Shown in pieces: positions 31,816 through 39,243 of a stretch of 39,243 bases of DNA. The notes beneath the pieces are model-generated. The model worked only from the letters and a program-made list of their open reading frames with translations, made no database searches and was not told the DNA's origin. Source of the DNA: an uncultured Pirellulaceae bacterium (GTDB lineage: Bacteria; Planctomycetota; Planctomycetia; Pirellulales; Pirellulaceae); contig CALKCK010000048.1 in NCBI GenBank assembly GCA_938083195.1, forward strand, positions 1-39,243, given 5' to 3'. Both the position numbers and the translations under genes were made by a program. Position 1 is the stretch's first letter, and each line of letters opens with the position of its first letter.

Positions 31816-31941
31816 GGTGTCGGGGACGCCAAGTGTTCCATCGTAAAACGCGTCAGAACTACCAATCGCTTTTCAATTTAAGGATCAATAGGTTTGTGAC
31901 GGATTGCGGATAAAGAGGGCTCGTTAAACTGAGTGTGGAAA

Positions 31942-34050
31942 CTAGTTGATACCTTTTTCCGAGATGGTTGATTGACCCAGTGGTTTTCCGCTAGGGAGCT
32001 GCCCGATGTATTTTGGAATGCGCACAGACTCAAAAAACAATGGACTGGGTTTGCACAATCTTTTCGCAGCTGCCTGGGCCGATTCGCCTTTTTTTAGTTG
32101 AATCATTCCCATTGGCCCAAATCGTCGGCTTGTTTTCCAGACATCCACTCCCTCTTTTATGAGGGTAACAGAGCCAATTTGAGGCGTGTACTTAATAGAC
32201 TCCGTTCCACGGCGGCCAAATGGATCAGTGATCGAAGACATTTCTGCCTTCTCTTGCTTGCCTTTAATGATCGCTAAAACGATTTTTAGCTTAGCGTTAT
32301 TGCGAATCGTCACGCCATTGTCTTGGAGTGTGCGCGTGATCCGATCGCGGATTTGATCTTGCTCCTGTCGGCTAAAGGGAAGATCAAGTTCAAGCGAAAC
32401 TTCTGAGTCGGGCGCAAGGACCAATAGGTCATCTGGATCTAATTGTTCGGTTTGGATGGCGAGATTTTTATGGGGGAGTGAGATCGGTGTAAATTTTGAT
32501 TTTCCAATGAACCAGAACCGGCTGTCGTTGGCATTGAGGATAGAGCCACCCGTTGAGCGATAGGACCAAACTGTCGCCCTGAGCTCAATGTCGATAAGGC
32601 TGGAATTGTTAATTAAAAGGTATTCTTCTCCTACCCAGGTCATTGATTGAACCATTGCCGGAGGAGCAGATAGTTCGCGAGTTAGCTGGTTGTTAGTGAG
32701 GTCCCAGATCCAAATTTCTCCACTGATGCTGTTGATTCCGGCAAGTGACTCTCCACTGGGAGAGAAGGCTAGGAATTTAGTCGCCGTGGGTGGTTCGATT
32801 TTTCCTAAGATATTTCCATCGTTCACATTGATAATGAATACAGACTTGCCAGAGACCACGGCGAGTTGTTTTCCGTTCGCGCTCAAAGCTGGATTGTTGG
32901 TTTCTGAAATTGGATAGGAATAAACAGCAGTTGCCGACTCGCAATCCCAGAGAATGACACGTCTACCGACAGTCAATAGTCGATTGTTGTCGATAAACCT
33001 TCCTAGATTGGGGGTCAGTCCGTCTCGGTCGAAGAAGCTGGCGGCTTTCCAGGCTGCTGTCTGAGAAGCTTCGTCGCCTAGTTTCCAAAATGAAATTTCG
33101 CCAGGTTCGCGGCCGCGTCCTTTTTTGTAAGTCACTGCTTGTGTGCTATCCGGATTGACGGCAAGAAGTGTTGCGTCCTTCAAGTTGATCCGCAGCGGTG
33201 GTTTCGACTTAGCCGTTTCTAAATTGGCAATCAACAACTCGGTTGCGTTTTCAAAAGGGTTCGTGATAGCCGCAACAGCGGTCTGGCCATTATTGATCAA
33301 GAACACACTGGAAACTCGATTATGGAACTCATGTTGAGTAAATCCACTTTGAAACTTGATGACTTTGTTGTCCGATTTTACGATCGCAGCGGCATCGGGT
33401 TGAACCTTCCAGCCTTTGTCGGAAAGGACCATTTCATTGGCCGTTGCATTGGGTTCAATTGCGGGAATGACTGGTTGAGACTTGGACACGCGAGGAGTGG
33501 AGTCATTAGTTGATTTGGGAGGCGTTTTCATGTCGCCGCCAGCGAACGGATTGGCTTCACTGTTTTGTTTTTCGAGTTCCTCAAGATAGGTCTGGTCTTC
33601 GTCGCTAAGCTTAGCCAGCGGCAGGGTGATGACGCGGCCATCCTCTTTTTCTAATTGAATGTTGCCATCTTCGTCGCTGACTAATTTGGCATTTATCGAG
33701 AAGGAACCGGTCGCGTCAGTCCATTTGCGTAGTTCGGCTGGAGGTGCCATGCTTTGGTCGGTTGCTCCATCTTTCGTAGACTCAACTAGCGAGAGTCGCG
33801 AAGGCGGGAAAAATCTCTCCGTTAATTTCCCGCGGTAATCAAATTTGACTTTGGGCCAACCCGTTCCCGTGAAATCGAAAATTTCTGCTTGATAGGTCTT
33901 CCCAAGAAATTCGAACTCAACGACATCACCAATCTTGAAATCTTCCTGATAAGGATTTGCACTCACATTGGTTGCAAAAAATAACGCAGGGAGAACTAGG
34001 ATTAAGCAAATACGTATCAGGAATTGAGACGGTGATGTTGGTAGAGACAT
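31942..34050 (-). CDS. Secreted SHD1-domain protein with WD40-like beta-propeller
   Basis: From the ATG at 34050 the protein has 702 residues: a signal peptide (SQFLIRICLILVLPALFF, cleavage near VSA) and a small beta region, GDVVEFEFLGKTYQAEIFDF. The SHD1 domain follows at about 106-158 (RKWTDATGSFSINAKLVSDEDG, then RVITLPLAKLSDEDQTYLEEL). SHD1 occurs many times in planctomycete exported proteins. A low-complexity linker leads to a WD40-like propeller (about 210-530) with blades such as FLAFSPSGESLAGI and IWIWDL. The last part (about 560-690) contains LDLPFSRQEQDQIRDRITRTL and looks like a separate alpha/beta module. A TTG at 34146 would put 32 residues before the signal peptide, so it was rejected. 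Role unknown, probably protein-protein contacts in the periplasm or at the surface. Confidence 0.8.
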   Translation of the reverse strand: MSLPTSPSQFLIRICLILVLPALFFATNVSANPYQEDFKIGDVVEFEFLGKTYQAEIFDFTGTGWPKVKFDYRGKLTERFFPPSRLSLVESTKDGATDQSMAPPAELRKWTDATGSFSINAKLVSDEDGNIQLEKEDGRVITLPLAKLSDEDQTYLEELEKQNSEANPFAGGDMKTPPKSTNDSTPRVSKSQPVIPAIEPNATANEMVLSDKGWKVQPDAAAIVKSDNKVIKFQSGFTQHEFHNRVSSVFLINNGQTAVAAITNPFENATELLIANLETAKSKPPLRINLKDATLLAVNPDSTQAVTYKKGRGREPGEISFWKLGDEASQTAAWKAASFFDRDGLTPNLGRFIDNNRLLTVGRRVILWDCESATAVYSYPISETNNPALSANGKQLAVVSGKSVFIINVNDGNILGKIEPPTATKFLAFSPSGESLAGINSISGEIWIWDLTNNQLTRELSAPPAMVQSMTWVGEEYLLINNSSLIDIELRATVWSYRSTGGSILNANDSRFWFIGKSKFTPISLPHKNLAIQTEQLDPDDLLVLAPDSEVSLELDLPFSRQEQDQIRDRITRTLQDNGVTIRNNAKLKIVLAIIKGKQEKAEMSSITDPFGRRGTESIKYTPQIGSVTLIKEGVDVWKTSRRFGPMGMIQLKKGESAQAAAKRLCKPSPLFFESVRIPKYIGQLPSGKPLGQSTISEKGIN

Positions 34051-34230
34051 AAATCGATGCCTAAAGTGTTTCGTTGGTGGGGAGGTAGCAGGGGGGCGGA
34101 TTTTCACAATCGCCCGATAATAGCACCGCCTGGCCGGGGAAGTCAAAGGTGCGGTTCATTCTTGGTGAGAGAAGTAACCAAGATTCGCATAGTTGCGGGA
34201 GATAGGTTGATACACGGACGTAGGAAATTC

Positions 34231-34260
34231 AGCGACTGGGAAAACAGCGACTGGGAAAAC
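34231..34260. repeat. Perfect 15-base tandem duplication
   Basis: AGCGACTGGGAAAAC is repeated exactly at 34231-34245 and 34246-34260, followed by a partial third copy (AGC). It lies in the divergent region between the SHD1 gene and the M20 gene, 85 bases before the latter's ATG, where promoter spacing or binding sites could be affected. Confidence 0.85.
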
Positions 34261-34345
34261 AGCTGAGAACGGGTTAAAACTTAGGTTAGTCCCTGCTGGC
34301 AATAAGGCTGGAGGACTGGTCACTCCTTTTGCTCGAGATGTAACG

Positions 34346-35641
34346 ATGTACAAACACCTTTTGTTTCTGTTTCTTCCCGTCGTTATGTTTTCTCAAACGA
34401 CAAACGCTCAAGAACCCAAGCAATGGGTCAAGGAAAATTTAAACGACCTCGTTGAGCTGTATGTGCATTTTCATAAGACACCAGAGCTTTCGTTTCATGA
34501 AAAAGAAACCGCCGCAAAATTGGCTTCGGAATTGAAGTCAGTGGGAGTCGTTGTTACCGAAAATGTTGGTGGATTTGGCGTTGTGGGATTGATGAAAAAT
34601 GGCGACGGGCCGACTGTCATGGTTCGCACGGATCTCGACGCGTTGCCCGTTGCTGAGGCGACCGATGTTCCTTACGCATCCACGGTTACAACGGTTGACG
34701 CTGATGGAAACACTGTTGGCGTGATGCATGCCTGTGGCCATGATATTCATATGACAACGCTTGTTGGAGTCGCCCGGTTTTTAGCTGCCAATCAAGACAA
34801 ATGGCAGGGAACCGTCATGTTCATCGGTCAGCCCGCTGAAGAGCGAGGGATGGGGGCGGTGGCTATGCTTGACGATGGTCTGTTTGAAAAATTCCCCAAA
34901 CCTGATTACGCGTTGGCGTTGCACTGTAATTCAGTAACCCCCAGCGGTTCTGTTTCGGTAAGGCCTGGTTACGCCATGGCGAACGTCGATAGTGTTGATA
35001 TTGAAGTCTTTGGACGCGGTGGTCACGGAGCCTATCCTCACACCACGATTGACCCAATTGTCCAGGCGGCGAAGCTTGTCGTCGATTTGCAGACGTTGGT
35101 TTCCCGCGAAGTGAAACCGATTGAGGCCGGGGTGGTAACCGTCGGTTCAATTCACGCGGGTACGAAACACAATATCATTTCAGATAGCTGTAAACTTCAA
35201 CTGACGGTGCGAAGCTATTCTGAAGAAGTGCGGCAGTTGTTGCTTAATGGGATCAAGAGAAAAGCAAAGGCGGCCGCGATCAGTGCTGGAGCGAAAGAAC
35301 CGGAAATCAAGATCTCTGAAGGAACGCCTTCGCTCTCTAACGATGCTGAACTAACTGCAAAAATGAAAACGGTATTCGAAGGGGCGATTGGTAAGGAGAA
35401 TGTTCTCGATGCAGAGCCCGTCATGGGTGGTGAGGATTTTAGTCAGTATGGTCGAGCTGGGGTGCCGAGCTTGATGTATTTTCTAGGAGTCGTCGAACCG
35501 AGGCAGCTCACGTACTTCGAATCCAATGAAATTTCTCCACCCTCACTCCACTCAGCAGAGTTTGCCCCGAACGTGGAGCCAAGTCTGATGACCGGGATCG
35601 TGACTATGTCTAGCGGCGTGCTTGAGTTGTTAAAGAAATAA
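34346..35641 (+). CDS. Secreted M20-family amidohydrolase / metallopeptidase (hippurate-hydrolase-like)
   Basis: This 431-residue protein has a signal peptide (KHLLFLFLPVVMFSQTTNA, cleaved before QEP). It is a typical M20D peptidase: metal ligands in MHACGHDIH (Cys130, His132), GQPAEERGMGA (Glu166/Glu167), ALHCNS and the C-terminal PSLHSAEFAP. The dimerisation insert contains VFGRGGHGAYPHTTIDPI. Relatives hydrolyse N-acyl or indole-type amino-acid amides. Most are cytoplasmic, so the signal peptide suggests action on exogenous amides in the periplasm. The ATG is preceded by GAGATG-like purines at acceptable spacing. A 48-base gap separates it from the next gene on the same strand. Confidence 0.92.
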   Translation: MYKHLLFLFLPVVMFSQTTNAQEPKQWVKENLNDLVELYVHFHKTPELSFHEKETAAKLASELKSVGVVVTENVGGFGVVGLMKNGDGPTVMVRTDLDALPVAEATDVPYASTVTTVDADGNTVGVMHACGHDIHMTTLVGVARFLAANQDKWQGTVMFIGQPAEERGMGAVAMLDDGLFEKFPKPDYALALHCNSVTPSGSVSVRPGYAMANVDSVDIEVFGRGGHGAYPHTTIDPIVQAAKLVVDLQTLVSREVKPIEAGVVTVGSIHAGTKHNIISDSCKLQLTVRSYSEEVRQLLLNGIKRKAKAAAISAGAKEPEIKISEGTPSLSNDAELTAKMKTVFEGAIGKENVLDAEPVMGGEDFSQYGRAGVPSLMYFLGVVEPRQLTYFESNEISPPSLHSAEFAPNVEPSLMTGIVTMSSGVLELLKK

Positions 35642-35689
35642 TGCGCCCAGTCTCCGGCTTGACGACCTTCTCTAAAAGAAAGAAATCTG

Positions 35690-36307
35690 ATGAGTGAATT
35701 TGGTAAACCACCGCAAAACCAAGGCTACCCTCAGTACACGCAAGTTGTTGTGCAGAATCCCCAATCCAATCCGATCGGCATGATCGGTTTTGTGACCTCG
35801 TTAGTATCTTTGGTCATGTGTGGAGGGCTGCTGTTTCCAATTAGTTTTACTTGTTCGTTGATTGGAATGTTCCGGCAGCCAGCTGCTTTTGCGATTGCCG
35901 GTTTGGTTATCAGTTTAGTGACAGGCTTCCAGTTTCTATTGGTTTTGGTCTTGTTTATCATCCCATTTTTTTTCGTAGGTGCGGCGGCAGTGGGAGTTGG
36001 AGTTGCCGGAGCCTCGGCGCTCGCTGCTGAAGTGCAAGTTGCTAACCAAGCCAGAGTCGTTGAAATTAAGATTCGTAGCTTCTACTTAGAAAATGATAGA
36101 GCACCGGCTGAGGTTGAGTGTGTGGAGCTGCTACTCGACGAAGACGAAGCGGAAATGATGAACGTAACGAAGGTTTCCGAAACTGAAATGCTGATCAAGC
36201 ATCAAGGTGCCGATGGAATATTCGGTACGGTTGATGATCGAGAGTTTCCGGTTGACCTGGATCTTGAGAATCCCCCTACGGAAATGGATGAAATATCATT
36301 TGATTGA
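35690..36307 (+). CDS. Membrane protein with DUF4190-like N-terminus
   Basis: This 205-residue protein has a Gln/Pro-rich N-terminus (about 1-27) and paired hydrophobic segments (about 29-60 and 66-112) resembling DUF4190-type small membrane proteins. A soluble acidic C-terminal domain (about 113-205) follows, with LLLDEDEAEMM and the Asp/Gly-rich GADGIFGTVDDREFP. The N-terminal tail should be cytoplasmic. No catalytic residues are visible and the function is unknown. The start has an A/G-rich ribosome binding region (AAAGAAAGAAA) just upstream. It lies 48 bases after the M20 gene and may be co-transcribed with it, and converges on the next gene with 54 bases between stops. Confidence 0.75.
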   Translation: MSEFGKPPQNQGYPQYTQVVVQNPQSNPIGMIGFVTSLVSLVMCGGLLFPISFTCSLIGMFRQPAAFAIAGLVISLVTGFQFLLVLVLFIIPFFFVGAAAVGVGVAGASALAAEVQVANQARVVEIKIRSFYLENDRAPAEVECVELLLDEDEAEMMNVTKVSETEMLIKHQGADGIFGTVDDREFPVDLDLENPPTEMDEISFD

Positions 36308-36361
36308 ATGTTGTTGTAATTTAATCGCCGGTTGTGATGGCGGCGTCATTGGCGGCTTAAT

Positions 36362-37048
36362 TTAGCGGCCAAATAGGGTGAGCTGCCCACCCACCATCCA
36401 GTCGTCATAATCTCGGCCCTCGGACGTGATCGTGTAGCGGCCAAAACCCGATACCCGAATGTTACCGTCAATCCAGAAATGAGCACCTACCTCCGGATAG
36501 AAAGTGGCTAGGCCGTTGACCGATTCAGTTATTGGTTCGTCCTCCAAAAGGTCAAGTGGATTGTTGGAGTTATTCCAGGCATCTAGACCCAGCGTAACGG
36601 CATCGATTGTTCGGATGCCTCCAAATCCGCCAACGCCAACGAAGGGAGCCAAACGAGTTGGGGTTTGCAGACGTACGCCTGCCTCAGCTCCGAACGCGGA
36701 AGTATGGTCTCCCACGAGACCGCTTAGTGATAAACGATGAGATAGATAACTCGTGTCGTATACCTCGCGACCTAATTCCAAGGTTCCCAGTGTGTCAAAG
36801 GAATTTGAATTTACCTGAGTGCCGCCGCCGACTAGCCAGCCAACTTGTTTGTCGTTGTGGCGGGCGTCGGTGGCTTGTTTTAGTTTCCCAAAAAAGTCAC
36901 CGGGGTCTGCTCGCTTGGCGTATTTTTTTGCATAGACGGGGTCATCCATGGCATAGCGAGGATTGAATAGCGAACAACCAGCGCTGGATGAGAGGAGAAT
37001 TATCATAATGAGAAGCGTGCGCATGATGGCTTTTAGCATTCCATGCAT
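36362..37048 (-). CDS. Candidate lipoprotein / outer-membrane-barrel-like protein
   Basis: The frame encodes 228 residues. A hydrophobic signal (MRTLLIMIILL) leads to the lipobox SSAGC with Cys25. The mature part is rich in alternating polar/hydrophobic strands (VGWLVGGGTQVN, LSLSGLVGD, PFVGVGGFGGI, YPEVGAHFWIDGNIRVSGFGRY) and ends in GGQLTLFGR, an aromatic-containing strand reminiscent of outer-membrane beta-barrels. I do not recognise the family. Internal ATGs at 37039 and 37024 are equally plausible starts, since none has a consensus ribosome binding site; the Met at 37024 is closest to a normal lipoprotein signal. Confidence 0.65.
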   Translation of the reverse strand: MHGMLKAIMRTLLIMIILLSSSAGCSLFNPRYAMDDPVYAKKYAKRADPGDFFGKLKQATDARHNDKQVGWLVGGGTQVNSNSFDTLGTLELGREVYDTSYLSHRLSLSGLVGDHTSAFGAEAGVRLQTPTRLAPFVGVGGFGGIRTIDAVTLGLDAWNNSNNPLDLLEDEPITESVNGLATFYPEVGAHFWIDGNIRVSGFGRYTITSEGRDYDDWMVGGQLTLFGR

Positions 37049-37090
37049 TGGTTTGGAAGGCTGGTTTCAGGACGCTGATAAATAGGGGAA

Positions 37091-37110
37091 GGGATTTGTC
37101 AGTTTATCCC
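37091..37110 (-). terminator. Small hairpin downstream of pdeM
   Basis: GGGAT (37091-37095) and ATCCC (37106-37110) are reverse complements around a ten-base loop, 11 bases past the minus-strand pdeM stop. On the minus strand TTCCCCTATTT follows. It is a weak terminator candidate. Confidence 0.25.
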
Positions 37111-37120
37111 GCTATCAAGG

Positions 37121-37813
37121 TCAGGCTTGCCAGATTTTGCCATCGCAGATGGGGAAAAAGTCGACTGACTTGCTTGCGTTTTGTTTCATCCCTCCCTTGA
37201 ACGGACCGAAGGCTGGGAGGGTGATGTGATGTTGGCTTACGACAAAACAAGGCAAACGCATTCTGTCTGCACCTCGGCCAACCAAAACGACAGGATGCCA
37301 ATGCCCGCCGAATTGGAACGAGACTGATTCGCCGGTGCTTTCGACCTGTTGGGATGGAAGGGAATTGGAGGTTTCGTGAAGCAATTGAAACGGACCAATG
37401 AACGACGAAGTTGTCTCTTGCAGCAACCATGGTTCCGGGAATTGTCGAACGTGGCGGTCGTGGTTACCTCGGACAAGCGTCATGTCGATCTTGGAATGCG
37501 CCTCACGCCAATGAGTAAACTTGGCAATTAAAGTGGGCGTCATCGAATCGCGATTATGGATGAGGTCGCCTAGGAAAAAAACTTGCGAAGCGGCGGTTGT
37601 TTCCAGTGCGACCGTCAAGTTTTCAAGGGTGGTTTGATCGACGCCCTCGGGGACGGGAACGCCCCCAGCACGAAACGAAGCTGACTTCCCTAAGTGCAAA
37701 TCGGCAACGAGCAGTGCATTGAAGCCTGGAATCAACACGGTGCCATCACCTCGTAGAATTACGGGTTCACCGGCACACTCGAGCTCAAATTCTGTGGAGA
37801 GGGGTAATGACAT
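37121..37813 (-). CDS. pdeM: Ligase-associated DNA damage response metallophosphoesterase (endonuclease) PdeM
   Basis: This 230-residue cytoplasmic protein carries the calcineurin-type motifs: VADLHLGK (Asp38, His40), LGDLIH (Asp83), VRGNHDR (Asn117, His118) and GGHWHPV. LHLGKSASFRAGGVPVPEG is characteristic of the ligase-associated family. Such proteins are encoded with an MBL exonuclease, an ATP-dependent DNA ligase and an Lhr-like helicase, and are thought to process DNA ends. Here the exonuclease and ligase genes follow divergently, 157 bases away, which supports the assignment. The ATG is preceded by AAAGAA on the minus strand. Confidence 0.9.
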   Translation of the reverse strand: MSLPLSTEFELECAGEPVILRGDGTVLIPGFNALLVADLHLGKSASFRAGGVPVPEGVDQTTLENLTVALETTAASQVFFLGDLIHNRDSMTPTLIAKFTHWREAHSKIDMTLVRGNHDRHVRQFPEPWLLQETTSSFIGPFQLLHETSNSLPSQQVESTGESVSFQFGGHWHPVVLVGRGADRMRLPCFVVSQHHITLPAFGPFKGGMKQNASKSVDFFPICDGKIWQA

Positions 37814-37970
37814 TTCTTTAGTAAAACCGAAAGTCTCTGAGGTGTACAGGCCACCGTTGCAAAGGTCTTGGGATTTCGGTTAGCTCCAGCCTGCCATTGA
37901 TTACCCGGCAAATTAACATCTCGTTACTGAGAAGAGGAAGGATTAGAGATATTCCTTTCAACCAACAAAA
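37814..37970. promoter_or_regulatory. Divergent promoter region of pdeM and the exonuclease-ligase genes
   Basis: This 157-base gap lies between oppositely oriented repair genes and must hold both promoters. GAAGAGGAAGGA (37930-37941) is a purine-rich stretch about 30 bases before the exonuclease ATG, too distant to be a normal ribosome binding site. I could not identify an SOS box or another operator. Confidence 0.4.
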
Positions 37971-38999
37971 ATGGCCCCGAGCAATGATCTACTAACCATG
38001 ACCCCCAAAGGGCTCTTTTGCGAGCAAGGGAATTTCTATGTAGATCCTTGGCGAGCGGTCGACCACGCAGTCATCACGCACGCCCATGCCGATCATGCAC
38101 GTTGGGGGTCAAAAAAATATTTAGCAGCCGATACCGGCGCTGAGGTGTTGCGAATAAGAATGGGTGAGAAGGCAGACCTCCGCTTTCAACCCCTTGGTCA
38201 GTCGCAAACCATCAATGGCGTGGAGGTCACATTTTATCCTGCCGGTCATATTCTTGGATCAGCTCAAGTTAAGATTGAGAAAGCGGGTTACTCGATCGTG
38301 GTTTCGGGTGACTACAAACGTAATCCCGATCTAACATGTCAGCCGTTTGAGCCTGTCCGCTGCAATACTTTTATTACCGAATCGACGTTCGGCCTGCCCA
38401 TCTATCGCTGGCCCGATCCGCAAACTGTTTTCGATGGGATTAACCAGTGGTGGAAGTCGAATCAAAGTTCTGGCAAAACCAGCATCTTGCTCGCGTACTC
38501 GCTCGGCAAGGCTCAGCGATTGCTGTCAGGGATTGATGCGTCGATCGGTCCAATCTATACGCACGGTGCGGTTGAAAAACTAAATGCGGGGTATCGGGAG
38601 GCGGGCGTCGCGTTGCCTAAAACCACCTTTGTTGGTGAGGTCGATCCTAAGAAAATTGATTGGAGCCAGTCGCTAGTCGTTGCCCCGCCGGCGGCCGTTG
38701 GTGGGCCATGGGCAAAAAAGTTTGGCAAGCTGAGTGTGGCGATGGCGTCGGGGTGGATGCAGATCCGGGGAACGCGCCGACGTCGTTCAATGGATGCTGG
38801 ATTTATTCTGTCGGATCATGTGGACTGGGCTGATTTGATGCAAACGATTCATGAAACCGAGGCGGAAAACATTTGGGTGACGCACGGCTATTCGGATGTT
38901 GTGGTTCGTTATTTAAGAGAGCAAGGATTCAACGCCAAGGTCGTCGAAACAGAATTCACGGGTGAGCAATTGGAGGGGGATACGGAACCAGCGAGCTGA
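37971..38999 (+). CDS. Ligase-associated DNA damage response exonuclease (metallo-beta-lactamase fold)
   Basis: This 342-residue protein has the metallo-beta-lactamase/beta-CASP signature. HAHADH at residues 37-42 supplies the metal ligands; YPAGHILGSAQV, VSGDYKRNPD and TESTFGLPIYRWP follow, then SYSLGKAQRL and the late SDHVDW and VTHGYSDVV. It is the exonuclease of the bacterial ligase-associated set and is related to the SNM1/CPSF73 nucleases. It probably trims single-stranded DNA ends before joining. The ATP-dependent ligase gene begins 52 bases downstream on the same strand, and pdeM lies divergently upstream. The start has no strong ribosome binding site. Confidence 0.92.
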   Translation: MAPSNDLLTMTPKGLFCEQGNFYVDPWRAVDHAVITHAHADHARWGSKKYLAADTGAEVLRIRMGEKADLRFQPLGQSQTINGVEVTFYPAGHILGSAQVKIEKAGYSIVVSGDYKRNPDLTCQPFEPVRCNTFITESTFGLPIYRWPDPQTVFDGINQWWKSNQSSGKTSILLAYSLGKAQRLLSGIDASIGPIYTHGAVEKLNAGYREAGVALPKTTFVGEVDPKKIDWSQSLVVAPPAAVGGPWAKKFGKLSVAMASGWMQIRGTRRRRSMDAGFILSDHVDWADLMQTIHETEAENIWVTHGYSDVVVRYLREQGFNAKVVETEFTGEQLEGDTEPAS

Positions 39000-39051
39000 G
39001 ACTGGCGGCGAGACCGTCTGCACATTGGCTCAAAATTCCAATCACCAAATC

Positions 39052-39243
39052 ATGAGAGATTTTTGCGAACTCTACTGGCGACTGGATTCGACCACCAAGA
39101 CTACTGAAAAGGTTTTGGCATTGGAAACGTACTTTCGTCAGGCGGCTCCCAAAGATGCGATCTGGGCGGTCTATTTCTTGACCGGCAGTCGTATCAAGCG
39201 GTTGGTGAAGACTGGGTTGTTGCGTCAGTGGGCAACCGAAGAG
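39052..39243 (+). CDS. ATP-dependent DNA ligase (ligase-associated repair set), N-terminal part
   Basis: The ATG at 39052 opens a frame that runs off the window after 64 codons. The visible N-terminus (FCELYWRLDSTTKTTEKV, then LETYFRQAAPKDAIWAVYF, LTGSRIKRLV) matches the DNA-binding N-terminal domain of the bacterial ATP-dependent ligases found beside the exonuclease and pdeM. The catalytic lysine motif lies beyond the window. It follows the exonuclease by 52 bases on the same strand, presumably in one operon, with the Lhr-type helicase gene expected further downstream. Confidence 0.9.
   Translation, partial: MRDFCELYWRLDSTTKTTEKVLALETYFRQAAPKDAIWAVYFLTGSRIKRLVKTGLLRQWATEE

Noticed and set aside
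1..39243. CRISPR array, prophage, transposon or integron
   Set aside because: No regularly spaced repeats, integrase, transposase, terminal inverted repeats or phage structural genes are visible on either strand.

Overview
The window reads as chromosomal DNA from a planctomycete, most likely the order Pirellulales. That rests on the families present: a PSD1/DUF1549/DUF1553 cytochrome protein beside a DUF1501 Tat protein, an SHD1-domain secreted protein, several secreted arylsulfatase-type enzymes, many small lineage-specific membrane or secreted proteins, frequent TTG/GTG starts and mostly weak ribosome binding sites. There is no rRNA, tRNA, CRISPR array, transposase or integrase that I can support. 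Assignments come from reading motifs by eye, not from database searches.

Layout. Positions 1-2778 hold the end of an EF-hand protein, a secreted alpha/beta-hydrolase, two tiny hydrophobic reading frames and a small unknown protein. Positions 3401-8345 hold a clear OvoA (5-histidylcysteine sulfoxide synthase with the ovothiol N-methyltransferase domain), an ATP-grasp ligase and a MATE exporter, all on + and in that order. This is the best candidate for an undescribed system: a thiol-histidine natural product that is made, conjugated and exported. Positions 8555-9552 hold two small membrane proteins. Positions 9596-12859 (minus) hold a Tat-type metallophosphoesterase and a secreted FG-GAP/VCBS protein with a zincin-like HExxH. 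A secreted CARDB protein (13433-14470) converges on a four-gene minus-strand group (22199 down to 14633): PSD1 cytochrome, DUF1501, secreted esterase and a sulfatase fused to an esterase. The group looks like a unit for desulfating and deacylating sulfated polysaccharide.

Positions 22720-29052 (+) hold a DUF3592 membrane protein, a second Cys-type sulfatase, a small candidate lipoprotein, a bacterial SLC4-type bicarbonate/anion transporter and a protein joining an RsbW-like HATPase fold to a GNAT acetyltransferase. Positions 29164-34050 (minus) hold a three-part secreted protein (transglutaminase-like region, apparently permuted FGE-like domain, C-terminal beta-sandwich) and an SHD1/beta-propeller protein. 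Positions 34346-36307 (+) hold a secreted M20 amidohydrolase and a membrane protein. A candidate lipoprotein (36362-37048, minus) is followed by the ligase-associated DNA-repair set: pdeM (minus), its divergent partner exonuclease (+) and the start of the ATP-dependent DNA ligase, cut by the window end.

Convergent gene pairs are often separated by strong hairpins without classical U-tracts. Several start codons were moved from the longest reading frame because a ribosome binding site or signal peptide fits an internal codon better.
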